A DNA stretch of 64,000 nt from Bolinopsis microptera (GCF_026151205.1 NC_087077.1:1304001-1368000), one strand, 5' to 3'. Positions 1-11,659 are shown, numbered from the stretch's first letter. The notes: a model not told the origin generated them from the sequence alone. Translations and numbers: made by a program.

Positions 1-2530
1 CCCCTGGTCCAAACGGTGTACCATATGTGGTGTATAAGAGATGCCCGAGAACCGCACACATGATCTTCCAAACCCTATCTATCCTGTGGGACAAGAAGAT
101 AGTGCCACTACAATGGCGACTGAGGATCTGTCAGACCCAAGCAAGTTCAGGAATATTACAAAAACGAACACCAGCGGCAAGTTGAACATGGGAATTCTAG
201 CAGACAAGATGCTGGATTATATGGTGTCTAATAAGTACATAGACAAGTCAGTTCAGAAGGGCTTTCTGAAGAAGACTCCTGGTTGTCTTGAACACACCCA
301 AGTGCTTATGGAAGAGCTAAAAGACGCCAAATCTACTAGACGTCAGATATTCGTTGTCTGGGTGGATTTGATGAATGCATATGGCAGAGTCCCACACAAC
401 TTGATCCTCTATGCCCTCCGGCATTACAAATTCCCTGAATGGCTCATAGATTACATGTTTAAGTACTATGATGAACTGATTGTAAGGGTGGTAACCAAAG
501 ACTGGAAGTCAAATTGGTTGTACTACATGTTAGGCCTCTTTCAAGGAGACCCTCTTTCAGTAGTGTTGTTCCTGATTGTATTCAACTTACTGTCAGATCT
601 TCTACAAGATCAAAAAGAACTGGGTTATAAACCTTCCTTTAGCTCGCAACCTACATCGAATCGGGCTTTTGCAGATGACCTAACACTTATGTCCTCCAGA
701 CTAGAGAAGGTAAAGAAGCAGATAAAGTTGATGGAGCAGTTTTTGGATTGGAGTAGGAAAATGAAGGCCAAGCCTAGCAAGTGTGTCTCCCTGGGAATGA
801 AGGTGATAGATGGTACGTACCAGGCTTATGACCCAGAGATATTGATTGACGGCCAGATAATCAGCTATGTAGGAAACAACCCGATTAAGTTCCTGGGCCA
901 CTGGATCTATGTCGATCTAGGGTTAAATGACACTAAACAACGGATTGAAGACAAACTAAAGACTCTGTTTCAGACAGTGGATGAGTGTGGTCTCAACGGT
1001 GTCATGAAGTGTTGGATCTACAATAACATGCTGACTAGCAAGATGTCCTGGGATCTGATGATTTACAACCTTCCTGTAAGTTTTGTGTACGAACTTGATG
1101 CTATCTGCACCAGATTCTTGAAGAAGTGGTTGGGTGTCAATTACTGTGACAGTCCTGTACAGGAGCAAGGATTACTTTGGGCTAAACTTGAAGAAGTTGA
1201 GTGACTTATACAAGTCTCTTCAGGTATCAAAAGGACACGCCCTGAAGAACAGTGATGACACCAAAGTTGTAGAAGCCTATAATAACAAGAAAGAGAAACA
1301 AGAGAACAGCCCGAGATGGTCTTATACAACGGAGCTGACGGCAAGAGAGCGAGATCTTTACTTCCAGGAATTGTTTGGAGTAGTGACTAAAGACCGAGTA
1401 GGACTCGGATGCAAACCAAAGTTGACTGAGAGGCAGAAGCTAAGACAACTGGTAGAATCGGTGTCAGAGAACGACATGCTAGTCACCCTGGTAAACAAGG
1501 GAGTACAGGGCAAGTTCTTGACATGGGAGAACACGATGCAGTTAGACTTAGGATGGAACAGCCTTATCTACAACTACAAGATGAGCCCGGCTCTCCTTAA
1601 ATTGCGCCTAAACTCGACACACGACGTGGCTAATACCCCTGCAAACATGAAATTGTGGAACTACTCGAGTACAGGAAATTGTACACTTTGTGGTTGGAAG
1701 ACGTGCAACATCAAGCACATCCTAGCCGTCTGCAGTGTAGCAAGAAACTCCAAAAGGTACAACTGGAGACATGACAACGTCCTACGTGTTATAGCCGGAG
1801 CCTTGCTTGACCAACTCAAGATGTACAATTCCTCACGTTCCACGACCTCCGACAAAGAATGGATACGGTTCAAGTCGAAGGATGGGAAGTATGACCACCC
1901 AAAGCCAAAGTTGAGGAAGGAGAGGCCCTTTGAGAGAGCGAAAGACTGGAAGCTGATATGGGACGAGGATACACTACCTGCCCAGTTCCCACAGCACATC
2001 TACAACACAGCGGAGAGACCCGACATTGTAGTATGGTCGGATAGTTTGAGAGAAGTAGTTCTGATTGAACTGACTTGTGGTGACGAGAGTAACTTCAGTG
2101 ACCAAGAAGCACGTAAAGAAGCACGCTAAAACAGAGAGCTGATTCCTGGCATCGACGAGTGCGGTTGGAAAGCTCTGCTCTTTACGGTAGAGATTGGGTG
2201 TAGGGGCTTCTTGCACCATACTGTACCAGCTCTATTCAACTACTTTGGATTGGCGAAGAGAACGAAGAATAAAGCCCTGAATGAGGCTGCTTTGGTCGCT
2301 CTTCGATGTTCCTATACAATCTGGTTAGCCCGCGACAACAAGAAATGGTCTACCTGCTACGACATCGCAAGGAGGCCAGAAGTCATAAACTGTGAAAGCT
2401 GAGTGTTGGGCCCATAAAACATGTTGAAAGCTGCAACCAGGATCACAAGTACTGGTGGAATACAGAATGACTTGCTTATCAGATTTATAGATGGAGTTAC
2501 TATCGAAAGATATAGAACTCAGGTAAACAT
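1..2530 (+). mobile_element. 5'-truncated, decayed R2-like non-LTR retrotransposon (RT + CCHC + REL endonuclease)
   Basis: Reverse transcriptase remnant of a LINE whose endonuclease lies downstream of the RT. The frame from 41 to ~1135 holds RT motif A (VVWVDLMNAYG), motif B (FQGDPLSVVLF) and motif C (FADD). It then shifts at about 1133-1160 into the frame running to 2129. That second frame holds a zinc knuckle C-X2-C-X8-H-X4-C near 1680-1735 and a restriction-like endonuclease signature, RPDIVVWSDS followed by LIELT, near 2010-2075. An in-frame TAA at 2127-2129 interrupts the C-terminus, which resumes in the same frame to 2402. The motif order RT-CCHC-REL is that of R2-type elements. The 5' end is cut by the window edge. 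With one frameshift and one nonsense codon the copy is dead. The 3' limit (~2530) is approximate. Confidence 0.8.
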
Positions 2531-2563
2531 CTAACCTGTAATAGTTTATTGTTGATTTTCTAT

Positions 2564-4862
2564 AATTATTTTAGTCTCTTGAGTCTTGACACCATTTTAG
2601 GGTTATACGGATTCCTGCTCGAAAACTTAATAAAACAAAAATATTAACGTATAAAATATTATACTAACTTCTAATAACATTAATATAGATTTTATGATAT
2701 TCCCTGATTATTGATTATAATTACTTAACTTTATAGAACCAGACAGTTTAATTTATACTTTGTCACAAATCCCCCCAATGTACATTGTTATAGTAAAACT
2801 ACTAGGATTTATTAAACGATTTAAGTCAGCATTGTGCTAATTGATATTTGATTTGAACCAGAAACTTCGTGTTGTAGAGTATAAGGTAGGTGGGACAGTG
2901 GGAGCAGGTGTGAGAATAGATTCACCAGGTGAGAGGAGCTGCAGGGTGAAACTTGTGTGATGCTGGTTCAGGTTGGCAACTGGAGAAGGAACTGGGAGGT
3001 AAGCTGGAACTGGAAAGAAAGGGGTCATCGAAGTACAGAGGCTTTACAAATGTAAGAGGCTTCACGAAAGGTAGAGGCTTAACAAAAATGGGTCCTCGAA
3101 CACTATCTTTTTGAGAGAAAGTCGAAGCCTGAGAGTTATTCCGCTGATACAGTTTTTCGCCAGTATGAGTCATCTGATGGCGAACTAGGAGTGAATTTTT
3201 GATTGAACTGTAGGAACATTCAGAGCATTTATACGGTTTTTCAACGTTATGAGTCATCCGATGATTAACTAAGTCTGATTTTTGGCTTGAACTGTAGGAA
3301 CATTCGGTGCATTTATATGGTTTTTCACCGGTATGAGTCATATAATGGCGAACCAGGGTTGATTTCCAGCCAGTACTAAAGGAACATTCAGAGTATTTAT
3401 ATAGTTTTTCACCGGTATGAGTCATATAATGGCGAACCAGGGTTGATTTCCAACCAGTACTAAAGGAACATTCAGAGCATTTATACGGTTTTTCGACGGT
3501 ATGAGTCATCTGATGACTAAGCAGGTTTGATTTTTGGCTTGAACTGTAGGAACATTCAGAGCATTTATACGGTTTTTCACCGGTATGAGTCATATAATGG
3601 CGAACCAGGGTTGATTTCCAGCCAGTACTAAAGGAACATTCAGAGCATTTATACGGTTTTTCGACGGTATGAGTCATCTGATGACTAAGCAGGTTTGATT
3701 TTTGGCTTGAACTGTAGGAACATTCGGAGCATTTATACGGTTTTTCACCGGTATGAGTAATCTGATGTTTACTTAGGTTTGATTTTCGGCTTGAACTGTA
3801 GGAACATTCAGAGCATTTATATGGTTTTTCACCGGTATGAGTCATCTGATGTCGAACCAGGGTCGATTTCCAGCCAGTACTAAAGGAACATTCGGAACAT
3901 TTATATGGTTTTTGATTTTCACCGGTATGAGTCCGCTGATGCCAAACCAGTGTTGATTTTTGACTTGAACTGAAGGAACATTCAGAGCATTTGTACGGTT
4001 TTTCACCGGTATGAGTTTGCTGATGTGAAACTAAAGCTGTTTTTTGGTTTGCATTGTAGGAAAATTCGGAGCGAATGTAAGCATTTTCACTGGTATTAAC
4101 CCACTGGTGGGGAGCTATTGCTGACTCCTGGTTGGGACAATCCAACTGAGAAACTGCATTCGAATACACTTCTGATTTAATAAGAAAATTATCTTCCTCC
4201 TTCTTAATCTCTGTCTTGATCAATTCTGGTGGAAAACTTTCTTCTTCCATCTTCATCTCATCTTTAACGTCTGGAACATTTTTCTGCTCCATTTCACTAA
4301 CAAGTCAAGGACTGTACAAAACTAAATGTCAGTGTTTATTTGAAGAGCTTTTCGATTTGTTTACATCTGACATCAGGCAGAAACAAGCTTTTAAAAAGTG
4401 ATGGTAGTAACCCAGAAAATAGAAAACAAGCGAATGTGGTTACCAAATTTGAAACAGGTTCAACTTAATGTTAACAAGGTATTCGGATAATGCTGATACT
4501 TATAAAGCTACATAAAGCTATTAAACTACGAAACTTAATGTTCTAAACATTTACTAGAAGTGATCTCCAAACTAAAGCTTCAGTACAACTGTTAGTTTGA
4601 GCTTCGCACCATATGTTTTAAATAACAGCAGTTCAGATGTTATATGAGCTAGCCTCTATGTGGTCCACAGGGCGGAGGAACAATACTGTGTGTGTATAAT
4701 AAGTGTATATTTTCACTGTATAACTGCAAATTACATTGTCTAAAGCCAAATATTTAACTTAAAACCCTCAATTTCAATGAGGTTCAGGAATAGCGATCGA
4801 GCTTGAGGAGTAATTAATTTTCCAAGTTTCGCCCTCTTTTGTCCTTTTTCAAGTATTGATAT
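2564..4862. repeat. Segmental tandem duplication, unit 1 (zinc-finger locus)
   Basis: This ~2.3 kb block is repeated at 5262-7730 with high identity. Both copies start at the same sequence (TAGTCTCTTGAGTCTTGAC) and end near TTTTCAAGTATTGATAT. Each carries one zinc-finger gene plus its flanks. The ~400 bp spacer 4863-5261 is unique and holds no recognisable gene. Confidence 0.85.
2922..4292 (-). CDS. C2H2 zinc-finger protein, copy 1 (456 aa)
   Basis: Probable DNA-binding nuclear protein of the poly-zinc-finger class. The N-terminus (residues ~1-55) is rich in Glu and Lys, with two IKxE-type motifs (LIKTEIKKEE, FLIKSE) that could be SUMO sites. A degenerate finger without its cysteines follows, then ten tandem fingers of the form YKCSECxxSxxxKSxLxxHxxTH with TGEKPY-type linkers. 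Finger 8 has its first Cys changed to Tyr (YKYSEC). The tail carries the triplet PLPFVKPLTFVKPLYF and ends PAAPLTW. Compared with copy 2 the tail is frameshifted by loss of about 8 bp near 2930 and the last exon sequence has lost ~80 bp, so its C-terminus is shorter. The start is ATG at 4292; no upstream exon was found. Target genes cannot be inferred. Confidence 0.8.
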   Translation of the reverse strand: MEQKNVPDVKDEMKMEEESFPPELIKTEIKKEEDNFLIKSEVYSNAVSQLDCPNQESAIAPHQWVNTSENAYIRSEFSYNANQKTALVSHQQTHTGEKPYKCSECSFSSSQKSTLVWHQRTHTGENQKPYKCSECSFSTGWKSTLVRHQMTHTGEKPYKCSECSYSSSRKSNLSKHQITHTGEKPYKCSECSYSSSQKSNLLSHQMTHTVEKPYKCSECSFSTGWKSTLVRHYMTHTGEKPYKCSECSYSSSQKSNLLSHQMTHTVEKPYKCSECSFSTGWKSTLVRHYMTHTGEKLYKYSECSFSTGWKSTLVRHYMTHTGEKPYKCTECSYSSSQKSDLVNHRMTHNVEKPYKCSECSYSSIKNSLLVRHQMTHTGEKLYQRNNSQASTFSQKDSVRGPIFVKPLPFVKPLTFVKPLYFDDPFLSSSSLPPSSFSSCQPEPASHKFHPAAPLTW

Positions 4863-5261
4863 CTTACTATATATATATAAAGCGAGACGATATATAAAGC
4901 GAGAACCCGGTGAATGTCCTTGCTGTACGGCAGTGTTAAACAAGGAACTGAAACCGAGGGGTTCCGTTCAGGCCCTTCACACTTTGTTTCTGTCTAGTTC
5001 TAATGTACCGTCACTATAGTGACTTTAAATATATGGATGGGTGGATCCGTACCATTTTACTGACACCACGGCATCAACTTTAACGTGACTTTCCACAAAA
5101 ACTGTAAAATATATACAACCGAAACCTTTTTGACTGGGTCAAATGCTTTGATGGCCTCCAAATCAGCATGAAAAAATAAAAATTGGCCAAGAAATAGTAG
5201 TTTTAAAGCCCAAAATTTGGACCCCCGAGTGGTGTCAAAAACGCGAATTAAATAGGTAATA

Positions 5262-7730
5262 ATTATTTTAGTCTCTTGAGTCTTGACACCATTTTAGGGT
5301 TATTTGGATTCCTGCTCAAAAACTTAATAAAACAAAAATATTAACGTATAAAATATTATACTAACTTCTAATAACATTAATATAGATTTTGTAATATTCT
5401 CTGATTATTGATTATAATTACTTAACTTTATAGAATTTATACTTTGTCACATATCACCCCAATATACATTGTAATAGTAAAACAACTAGGATTTATTAAA
5501 CCATTTAAGTCAGCATTGTGCGAATTGATATTTGATTTGAACCAGAAACTTCGTCCCCATCATAACATATCACATAAATTTTTATAAACGCCCCATGGTC
5601 GCTGAACTGGCAGGAAATATGTGAGGGGAAGGAAATGTTGTAGAGTATAAGGTAGGTGGGACAGTGGGAGCAGGTGTGAAAACAGATTCACCAGGTGAGA
5701 AGGTGAGAGGAGCTGCAGGATGAGACTTGTGAGATGCTGGTTGGTAACTTGAGAAGGAACTGGGAGGTAAGCTGGAACTGGAAAGAAAGGGGTCATCGAA
5801 GTACAGAGGCTTTACAAATGTGAGAGGCTTCACGAAAGGTAGAGGCTTAACAAAAATGGGTCCTCGAACACTATCTTTTTGAAAGAAAGTCGAAGCCTGA
5901 CCGTTTTCATGAAAAAAATTTGAGTTATTCCGCTGATACAGTTTTTTGCCAGTATGAGTCATCTGATGGCGAACTAAGAGTGAATTTTTGATTGAACTGT
6001 AAGAACATTCAGAGCATTTATACGGTTTTTCGCCAGTATGAGTCATCTGATGGCGAACTAAGAGTGAATTTTTGATTGAACTGTAGGAACATTCAGAGCA
6101 TTCATACGGTTTTTCGCCAGTATGAGTCATCTGATGGCGAACTAAGAGTGAATTTTTGATTGAACTGTAGGAACATTCAGAGCATTTATACGGTTTTTCA
6201 CCGGTATGAGTCATCCGATGGTTAACTAAGTTTGATTTTTGGCTTGAACTGTAGGAACATTCGGTGCATTTATATGGTTTTTCAACAGTATGAGTCATAT
6301 AATGGCGAACCAGGGTTGATTTCCAGCCAGTACTAAAGGAACATTCAGAGTATTTATATGGTTTTTCACCGGTATGAGTCATATAATGGCGAACCAGGGT
6401 TGATTTCCAGCCAGTACTAAAGGAACATTCAGAGCATTTATACGGTTTTTCGACGGTATGAGTCATCTGATGACTAAGCAGGTTTGTTTTTTGGCTTGAA
6501 CTGTAGCAACATTCAGAGCATTTATACGGTTTTTCACCGGTATGAGTCATATAATGGCGAACCAGGGTTGATTTCCAGCCAGTACTAAAGGAACATTCAG
6601 AGCATTTATATGGTTTTTCGACGGTATGAGTCATCTGATGACTAAGCAGGTTTGATTTTTGGCTTGAACTGTAGCAACATTCGGAGCATTTATACGGTTT
6701 TTCACCGGTATGAGTAATCTGATGTTTACTTAGGTTTGATTTTCGGCTTGAACTGTAGGAACATTCAGAGCATTTATATGGTTTTTCACCGGTATGAGTC
6801 ATCTGATGTCGAACCAGGGTTGATTTCCAGCCAGTACTAAAGGAACATTCGGAACATTTATATGGTTTTTGATTTTCACCGGTGTGAGTCCGCTGATGCC
6901 AAACTAGTGTTGATTTTTGACTTGAACTGAAGGAACATTCAGAGCATTTGTACGGTTTTTCACCGGTATGAGTTTGCTGATGTGAAACTAAAGCTGTTTT
7001 TTGGTTTGCATTGTAGGAAAATTCGGAGCGAATGTAAGCATTTTCACTGGTATTAACCCACTGGTGGCAAGCTATTGCTGACTCCTGGTTGGGACAATCC
7101 AACTGAGAAACTGCATTCGAATACACTTCTGATTTGATAAGAAAATTATCTTCCTCCTTCTTAATCTCTGTCTTGATCAATTCTGGTGGAAAACTTTCTT
7201 CTTCCATCTTCATCTCAACTTTAACGTCTGGAACATTTTTCTGCTCCATTTCACTAATAAGTCAAGGACTGTATAAAACTAAATGTCAGTGTTTATTTGA
7301 AGAGCTTTTCGCTTTGTTTACATCTGACATCAGGCAGAAACAAGCTTTTAAAAAGTGATGGTAGTAACCCAGAAAATAGAAAACAAGCGAATGTGGTTAT
7401 CAAATTTGAAACAGGTTCAACTTAATGTTAACAAGGTATTCGGATAATGCTGATATTTATAAAGTTACATAAAGCTATTAAACTTCAAAACTTAATGTTC
7501 TAAACATTTACTAGAAGTGATCTCCAAACTAATGCTTCAGTACAACTGTTAGTTTGAGGAACAATACTGTGTGTGTATAATAAGTGTATAACTGCAAATT
7601 ACATTGTCTAAAGCCGAATGTTCAACTAAAAAGCCTAAATTTCAATGAGGTTCAGGAATAGCGATCCAGCTTGAGGAGTAATTAATTTACCAAGTTTCGC
7701 CCTCTTTTGTTCTTTTTCAAGTATTGATAT
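5262..7730. repeat. Segmental tandem duplication, unit 2 (zinc-finger locus)
   Basis: Second copy of the block at 2564-4862. It is longer mainly because its gene carries two extra fingers and an intact 3' tail. Upstream flanks stay alignable to about 7730, with a ~90 bp deletion relative to unit 1 near 7557. Confidence 0.85.
5582..7249 (-). CDS. C2H2 zinc-finger protein, copy 2 (555 aa)
   Basis: Paralogue of the gene at 2922-4292, in the same orientation and nearly identical over the N-terminus. It has twelve C2H2 fingers plus the same cysteine-less leading finger. The last three fingers (SYSSIKNSLLVRH) are near-identical copies, so the gain is a recent tandem finger duplication; copy 1 has one of this type. 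Finger 8 again has Cys changed to Tyr, so that loss predates the gene duplication. Fingers 4 and 6 carry CCYSSS instead of CSYSSS. The C-terminal tail continues past PAAPLTF through SPGESVFTPAPTVPP to GRL and is probably the ancestral end. The start is ATG at 7249. Confidence 0.82.
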   Translation of the reverse strand: MEQKNVPDVKVEMKMEEESFPPELIKTEIKKEEDNFLIKSEVYSNAVSQLDCPNQESAIACHQWVNTSENAYIRSEFSYNANQKTALVSHQQTHTGEKPYKCSECSFSSSQKSTLVWHQRTHTGENQKPYKCSECSFSTGWKSTLVRHQMTHTGEKPYKCSECSYSSSRKSNLSKHQITHTGEKPYKCSECCYSSSQKSNLLSHQMTHTVEKPYKCSECSFSTGWKSTLVRHYMTHTGEKPYKCSECCYSSSQKTNLLSHQMTHTVEKPYKCSECSFSTGWKSTLVRHYMTHTGEKPYKYSECSFSTGWKSTLVRHYMTHTVEKPYKCTECSYSSSQKSNLVNHRMTHTGEKPYKCSECSYSSIKNSLLVRHQMTHTGEKPYECSECSYSSIKNSLLVRHQMTHTGEKPYKCSECSYSSIKNSLLVRHQMTHTGKKLYQRNNSNFFHENGQASTFFQKDSVRGPIFVKPLPFVKPLTFVKPLYFDDPFLSSSSLPPSSFSSYQPASHKSHPAAPLTFSPGESVFTPAPTVPPTLYSTTFPSPHIFPASSATMGRL

Positions 7731-8040
7731 AAGTATGATTTGCCATCTGATAAAATGCATTACTAATGAAATTACTTGGTACATTTTTGTTGGAGGAAAA
7801 AATTGACCCTAAATATACACTATTTATCACAATACAATGACGATGCAATACGGATTACGATAAATCGTTCAACACTAGTGACTAGATCATCATGTGACAA
7901 CATTTACACGTTTTAAGGATGGATCTGGCGGTAAATGTAAAACCCTAACTAAACCCTCTATTGAGTCTATTCTGACCACAACTTACGGTACGGTTATCTA
8001 TTATATGAAACCCCGGCAGGTTCCCACAAATGAGATTTTC
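7731..8040. other. Intergenic, no gene seen
   Basis: AT-rich sequence between the duplicated zinc-finger block and the palindrome cluster. I see no exon-like ORF, tRNA or repeat with another copy in the window. Confidence 0.5.
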
Positions 8041-8450
8041 TGATCGCTTCAGAGCGCTTTTTTTTAAACACCGCTTATAATCGTTTTTTTAGCGATTATA
8101 AGCGGTTCGAAAATAATTGCTTATAAACATTTATAATCGCGGGAATAATACGGGGAAGTGATTATAACTGTCTAAAAGCGCCTAAAAAGCGCTTATAAGT
8201 GTATCATAATCGCTTTCAGCGATTCGAAAGCGATTTTCAAGTAGGATTGCGGATTATAAGCGGTGGAAAAGAGGTCGGCCAGATAAGTCGTTTTTTCGAA
8301 CCATTTATAAGCGATTATAAGCCTTATAATCGATTACAATTTAGCCGTTTATAAATCGCTAAAAAATCGGGTTTTTATTTTAGGCATATTAACGACTCAC
8401 AAGCGCTTATGAGCGATTATAATCGATTGTAAGCGCTTTCCTCGCTAATA
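8041..8450. repeat. Cluster of TTATAAGCG / CGATTATAA palindromic motifs
   Basis: About 400 bp built from recurrent short elements (GCGATTATAAGCG, AGCGCTTATAAG, TTATAATCG) in both orientations, giving roughly a dozen TTATAA cores flanked by GCG or CGC. The spacing is irregular, so this is not a simple tandem array. No ORF is embedded. It may be a decayed palindrome-rich element or a protein-binding cluster. Confidence 0.6.
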
Positions 8451-8583
8451 AAACATTTACACTTTTATATCTTAAAGTCGTATTTTCCTTGTAACTACTA
8501 CATGAGTTCTTAGGCAATGAGGCTCCAGAGAAGAAAATGTGTTACTCGACCTGTTTTCTACTACACGACTATAGCAGATAGCT

Positions 8584-9402
8584 GTGCTGTTATGTGTGGG
8601 AATGCTACAGCTTCACTGCTACAGCTTCACTGCTTCTGAGGAGGGTTATATGTGCTGGACAACAGGGGTTGGGTCCCAAATTATAAATGAAACTATCATC
8701 AATCAGACCAAGAATTTGGTGGTTCAAGGCAGCGATGTTTTAACTCCTAATCTTTCCCCGAAATCAAGACTATATTTTGAAACGGATGCCTCATATAGAG
8801 AGCGCTTAGAACTGGAATCAAACATCCAGTGCTATGTTCAAGAAACTGGATAAGCCCTATTTTGATACAAGAGAGGGGTACAATGAAAGTTATGTGGACT
8901 CTCTACCTCTGCTCCGGAATATTCCAGACTACAGACCCCCTGGTTGAACATCACCTACCCCACCAGCAACACCACTGTCTCCGTCATCCTGAACTATCAT
9001 AATGAGGTTCTCTCTCTTCTGCTCCGCTCTATCTACACCATTCTAGCTGCTATTCCTCCACATAACTTATGTGAGCTGATATTGGTGGACGATGCCAGTA
9101 ATTTCACTTCTTATCCGGACTTGGAGAGGGTGGAGCCCCTTGTTTCTCAGTTCAATGTTACAGTCAGGTATTTCAGGTTTGAAACTAACAAAGGACTCAT
9201 TTTTTCGAGGGTCTTTGCAGCTAAAAAGGCTAGGGGTGACACTTTACTTGTTCTGGATAGTCATGTTGAGATGAAGAAGGGATTTGTGGAGCCTCTGCTG
9301 CAGATCTCTGACAGAAATTACCGCGCTATAGTTGCTCCCGTGTTTGATTTCTTCGAAAAACTTCATTTTAAAACGATATATCTCTCAGATTTGATACCAT
9401 AG
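8584..9402 (+). pseudogene. Polypeptide N-acetylgalactosaminyltransferase fragment (GT-A domain, frameshifted)
   Basis: Resembles the start of the GT-A catalytic domain of pp-GalNAc transferases, Golgi enzymes that begin mucin-type O-glycosylation. Frame 1 (8944-9402) reads VSVILNYHNE, then LCELILVDDAS, then ETNKGLIFSR, then LLVLDSHVEM; DSH is the expected DxH metal-binding motif. The preceding peptide (YNESYVDSLPLLRNIPDYR) lies in another frame (8834-8946) and an earlier part returns to frame 1 (8584-8853), so two frameshifts are needed. The frame stops at 9402, before the Gal/GalNAc-T and ricin-like lectin modules. I favour a pseudogene. A multi-exon gene with assembly errors is the alternative. 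Confidence 0.6.
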
Positions 9403-10654
9403 TGAAATATGCTGGTTTTATATACAGCGATTAGTTTATTCATTTCACAACGTTCTATAGGTCAATAATTAATGGTGATCTCCTGATTTCTATAAACAAT
9501 ATTCCAGACCAAAAAAATTCATCCGAGTTGACTGATAATGTTTTTGCTTAAAACATATTTTTTGCTTAAATCGTCTATCAAAATTACTTCTTTATTTCAA
9601 TTTGGTGTAAAATTAAACTTATAGAGTTATGTAGGAAGTTTACCTCAAACAGCATTGAATTAGCCTAGAAGTAGATCAATATATATAAAACTGACCCGGT
9701 CTCTTTGTAGCAGCTACCTGGACGAATATAACAAAGTATAAAACCCACTTCTTCATTCCAAATTTTTAGCTCATTAATGCTGCTTCCTGTTGCGAATTTT
9801 GTAATAATACCTTGATGATGATCGCTTGATGATGTACAAATTATAAATGGGCTCAGGAGTGAAAATCTATGAAAATATAATAAACAAGTGAAGAGCTGAA
9901 CGTTCAGTAAACTAACACAATACTAGGCTAAAGTTTTCCACTGTGGAGGAGGAGGAGGAGTCATCACGAGGGAATGATATTTGAATCGATGGTATATCAC
10001 AGGTCCACTAACGCTCTTATTTTGTATCATGTGTAGGTTAGCGCCCTCTGGCACCTGTTAGCTATCACGTGTTCACAACGCATTCGGTTAACAGTATGCT
10101 ACCTACAACTCGCCGTATAACGCCTTATAACGTTACGACCACAGTGGGTAGCACCACATTGTATCTAACAAATAACATGGTGAAGCAAAAGACCTTCACC
10201 GTATGTCCTTAGTTTCCTTATTGATCAAAATTTATCGCCGTGGATCAAGACTTGATCAGTAAAGAAACTGTAATATTAATTAAACCCTTGTTATTATTTG
10301 TGAGCTACGTAGTATGAAGTTTAGCAGTTTAACGACAGAATCAAAACACCACAAAAAACGATGCAAATTTAAATTTCATTGTGTACACAATAAATAACCG
10401 GCGGAAGAAACTGGTCTTTAGTTTAGTTGACACTACGCCGTGAAGTTTTACTGTTAGAGGAACAGTAAAATAATCATTATTTAAGGTGAAACAAAAAAAT
10501 GAACATTTTAAGAGGGCCACCTGGGTAAAAAATTCGTGACAAAAGCTTTTTGTTTAAAGAACTTTTGTGCAGATCAGAATTATAGTGTCGGCGAAAGCGT
10601 CTAATGTCCATCTCTGAATAATTGAACCTAACGGTGGTCGGTGATGAGGGGTTT
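9403..10654. other. Intergenic, no gene seen
   Basis: AT-rich sequence with a short GGA run at 9950-9960. No supported coding exon or repeated unit; ORFs here are short and lack family signatures. Confidence 0.45.
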
Positions 10655-11470
10655 GCAAGGACAAAAGGAAATCGCGGCACATGCGGAATCTCGATTTTTC
10701 CCATTCTCCGAGACAAATTGCGCATCTTCCTTTAAATCTGGTCACCAAATCTATTCACCAAATCTATTCACCAAATCTATTCACCAAATTCGCGTATTTT
10801 CCTTTAAATCTGCAGGTCAAATATAAGTATATGGATAATGGAACCAATCACGTCCACAGCCTGCCAAATGTATATACGGACTTCGAAAATCGAAAAAATA
10901 TTTTCGGCTAATAATATGATCAGGCTAGCATGAAACTTGAACAAAAGTAGTTTCCAGAAAAACTTTGAACAGATTTTGACTTATCGAGTAATTCTCGATA
11001 CGTACCTCTGAAGGCAGAGCTCCCGCTTCCGAGCTCGTATTGCAAAGGGGAGGCCTGCCTTCCGAGATCGCATTACAATGGGGAAGCATCGACTCCAAAA
11101 TCGTACGAAAATCGAGGAGTATGTACTACTACTAGGTATTGACTTCAGAAAACCAAAAAAAACATGTAAGGTTCATAATAATCAGGGTAGCATGAACCAT
11201 CACATGGCATGGAGTACGTTTAGACATGTGTAGTGTGTATTAATTGGATGTGACTGGACATTGTCTAGAATGTGTAGTGTGTGGACGGCAATTCCATAAC
11301 AATAACATATTGTAAGACTATTGTCCCTCGATCCTCGAGTCTCTCCCGATCGGCAACAATTAACACAGCACTCAGCAGCTCACTGTGCAATAATAAATAA
11401 AATAATAAACGCTATAATTAAAGTATATGTATAAAGGGACCAGGATGTATCCAATTCTTTTCAGATTCAT
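10655..11470 (-). repeat. Reverse-oriented diverged unit of the ~1.07 kb satellite (family A)
   Basis: Reverse complement of the units at 23.2-26.7 kb. From low to high coordinate it holds the CGCGATTT sub-repeats, the block around AACCAATCACGTCCAC, the GAGGTACGTATCGAG block and the GGACAATAGTCTTACA block. It also contains the module TTCCGAGCTCGTATTGCAAA, which the tandem units lack but the GGTCGG-array linkers at 36.7, 37.1 and 41.3 kb have. The order is conserved; several sub-repeats are missing. Confidence 0.75.
10741..10792. repeat. 13-bp microsatellite-like repeat (AAATCTATTCACC x ~3.5)
   Basis: Direct repeats inside the reverse family A unit, expanded from the single AAATCTGGTCACC present in the standard unit. 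Confidence 0.85.
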
Positions 11471-11659
11471 AGGCAGCGATCATATCAGTCAGGCCCCCCA
11501 TGATCAAATCTAGACTAGTACCTGAACATTACCAGAAAACCGAAAAAAATGTTAGGCTCATAATGATTTCCAGAAAATTGGTTTCCAGGAATCCACTTTC
11601 ACAAGCATTTCTTGACCCACTCCCACTCTACTCGCCTGCTGAGTGCTGACGTAACCTTG

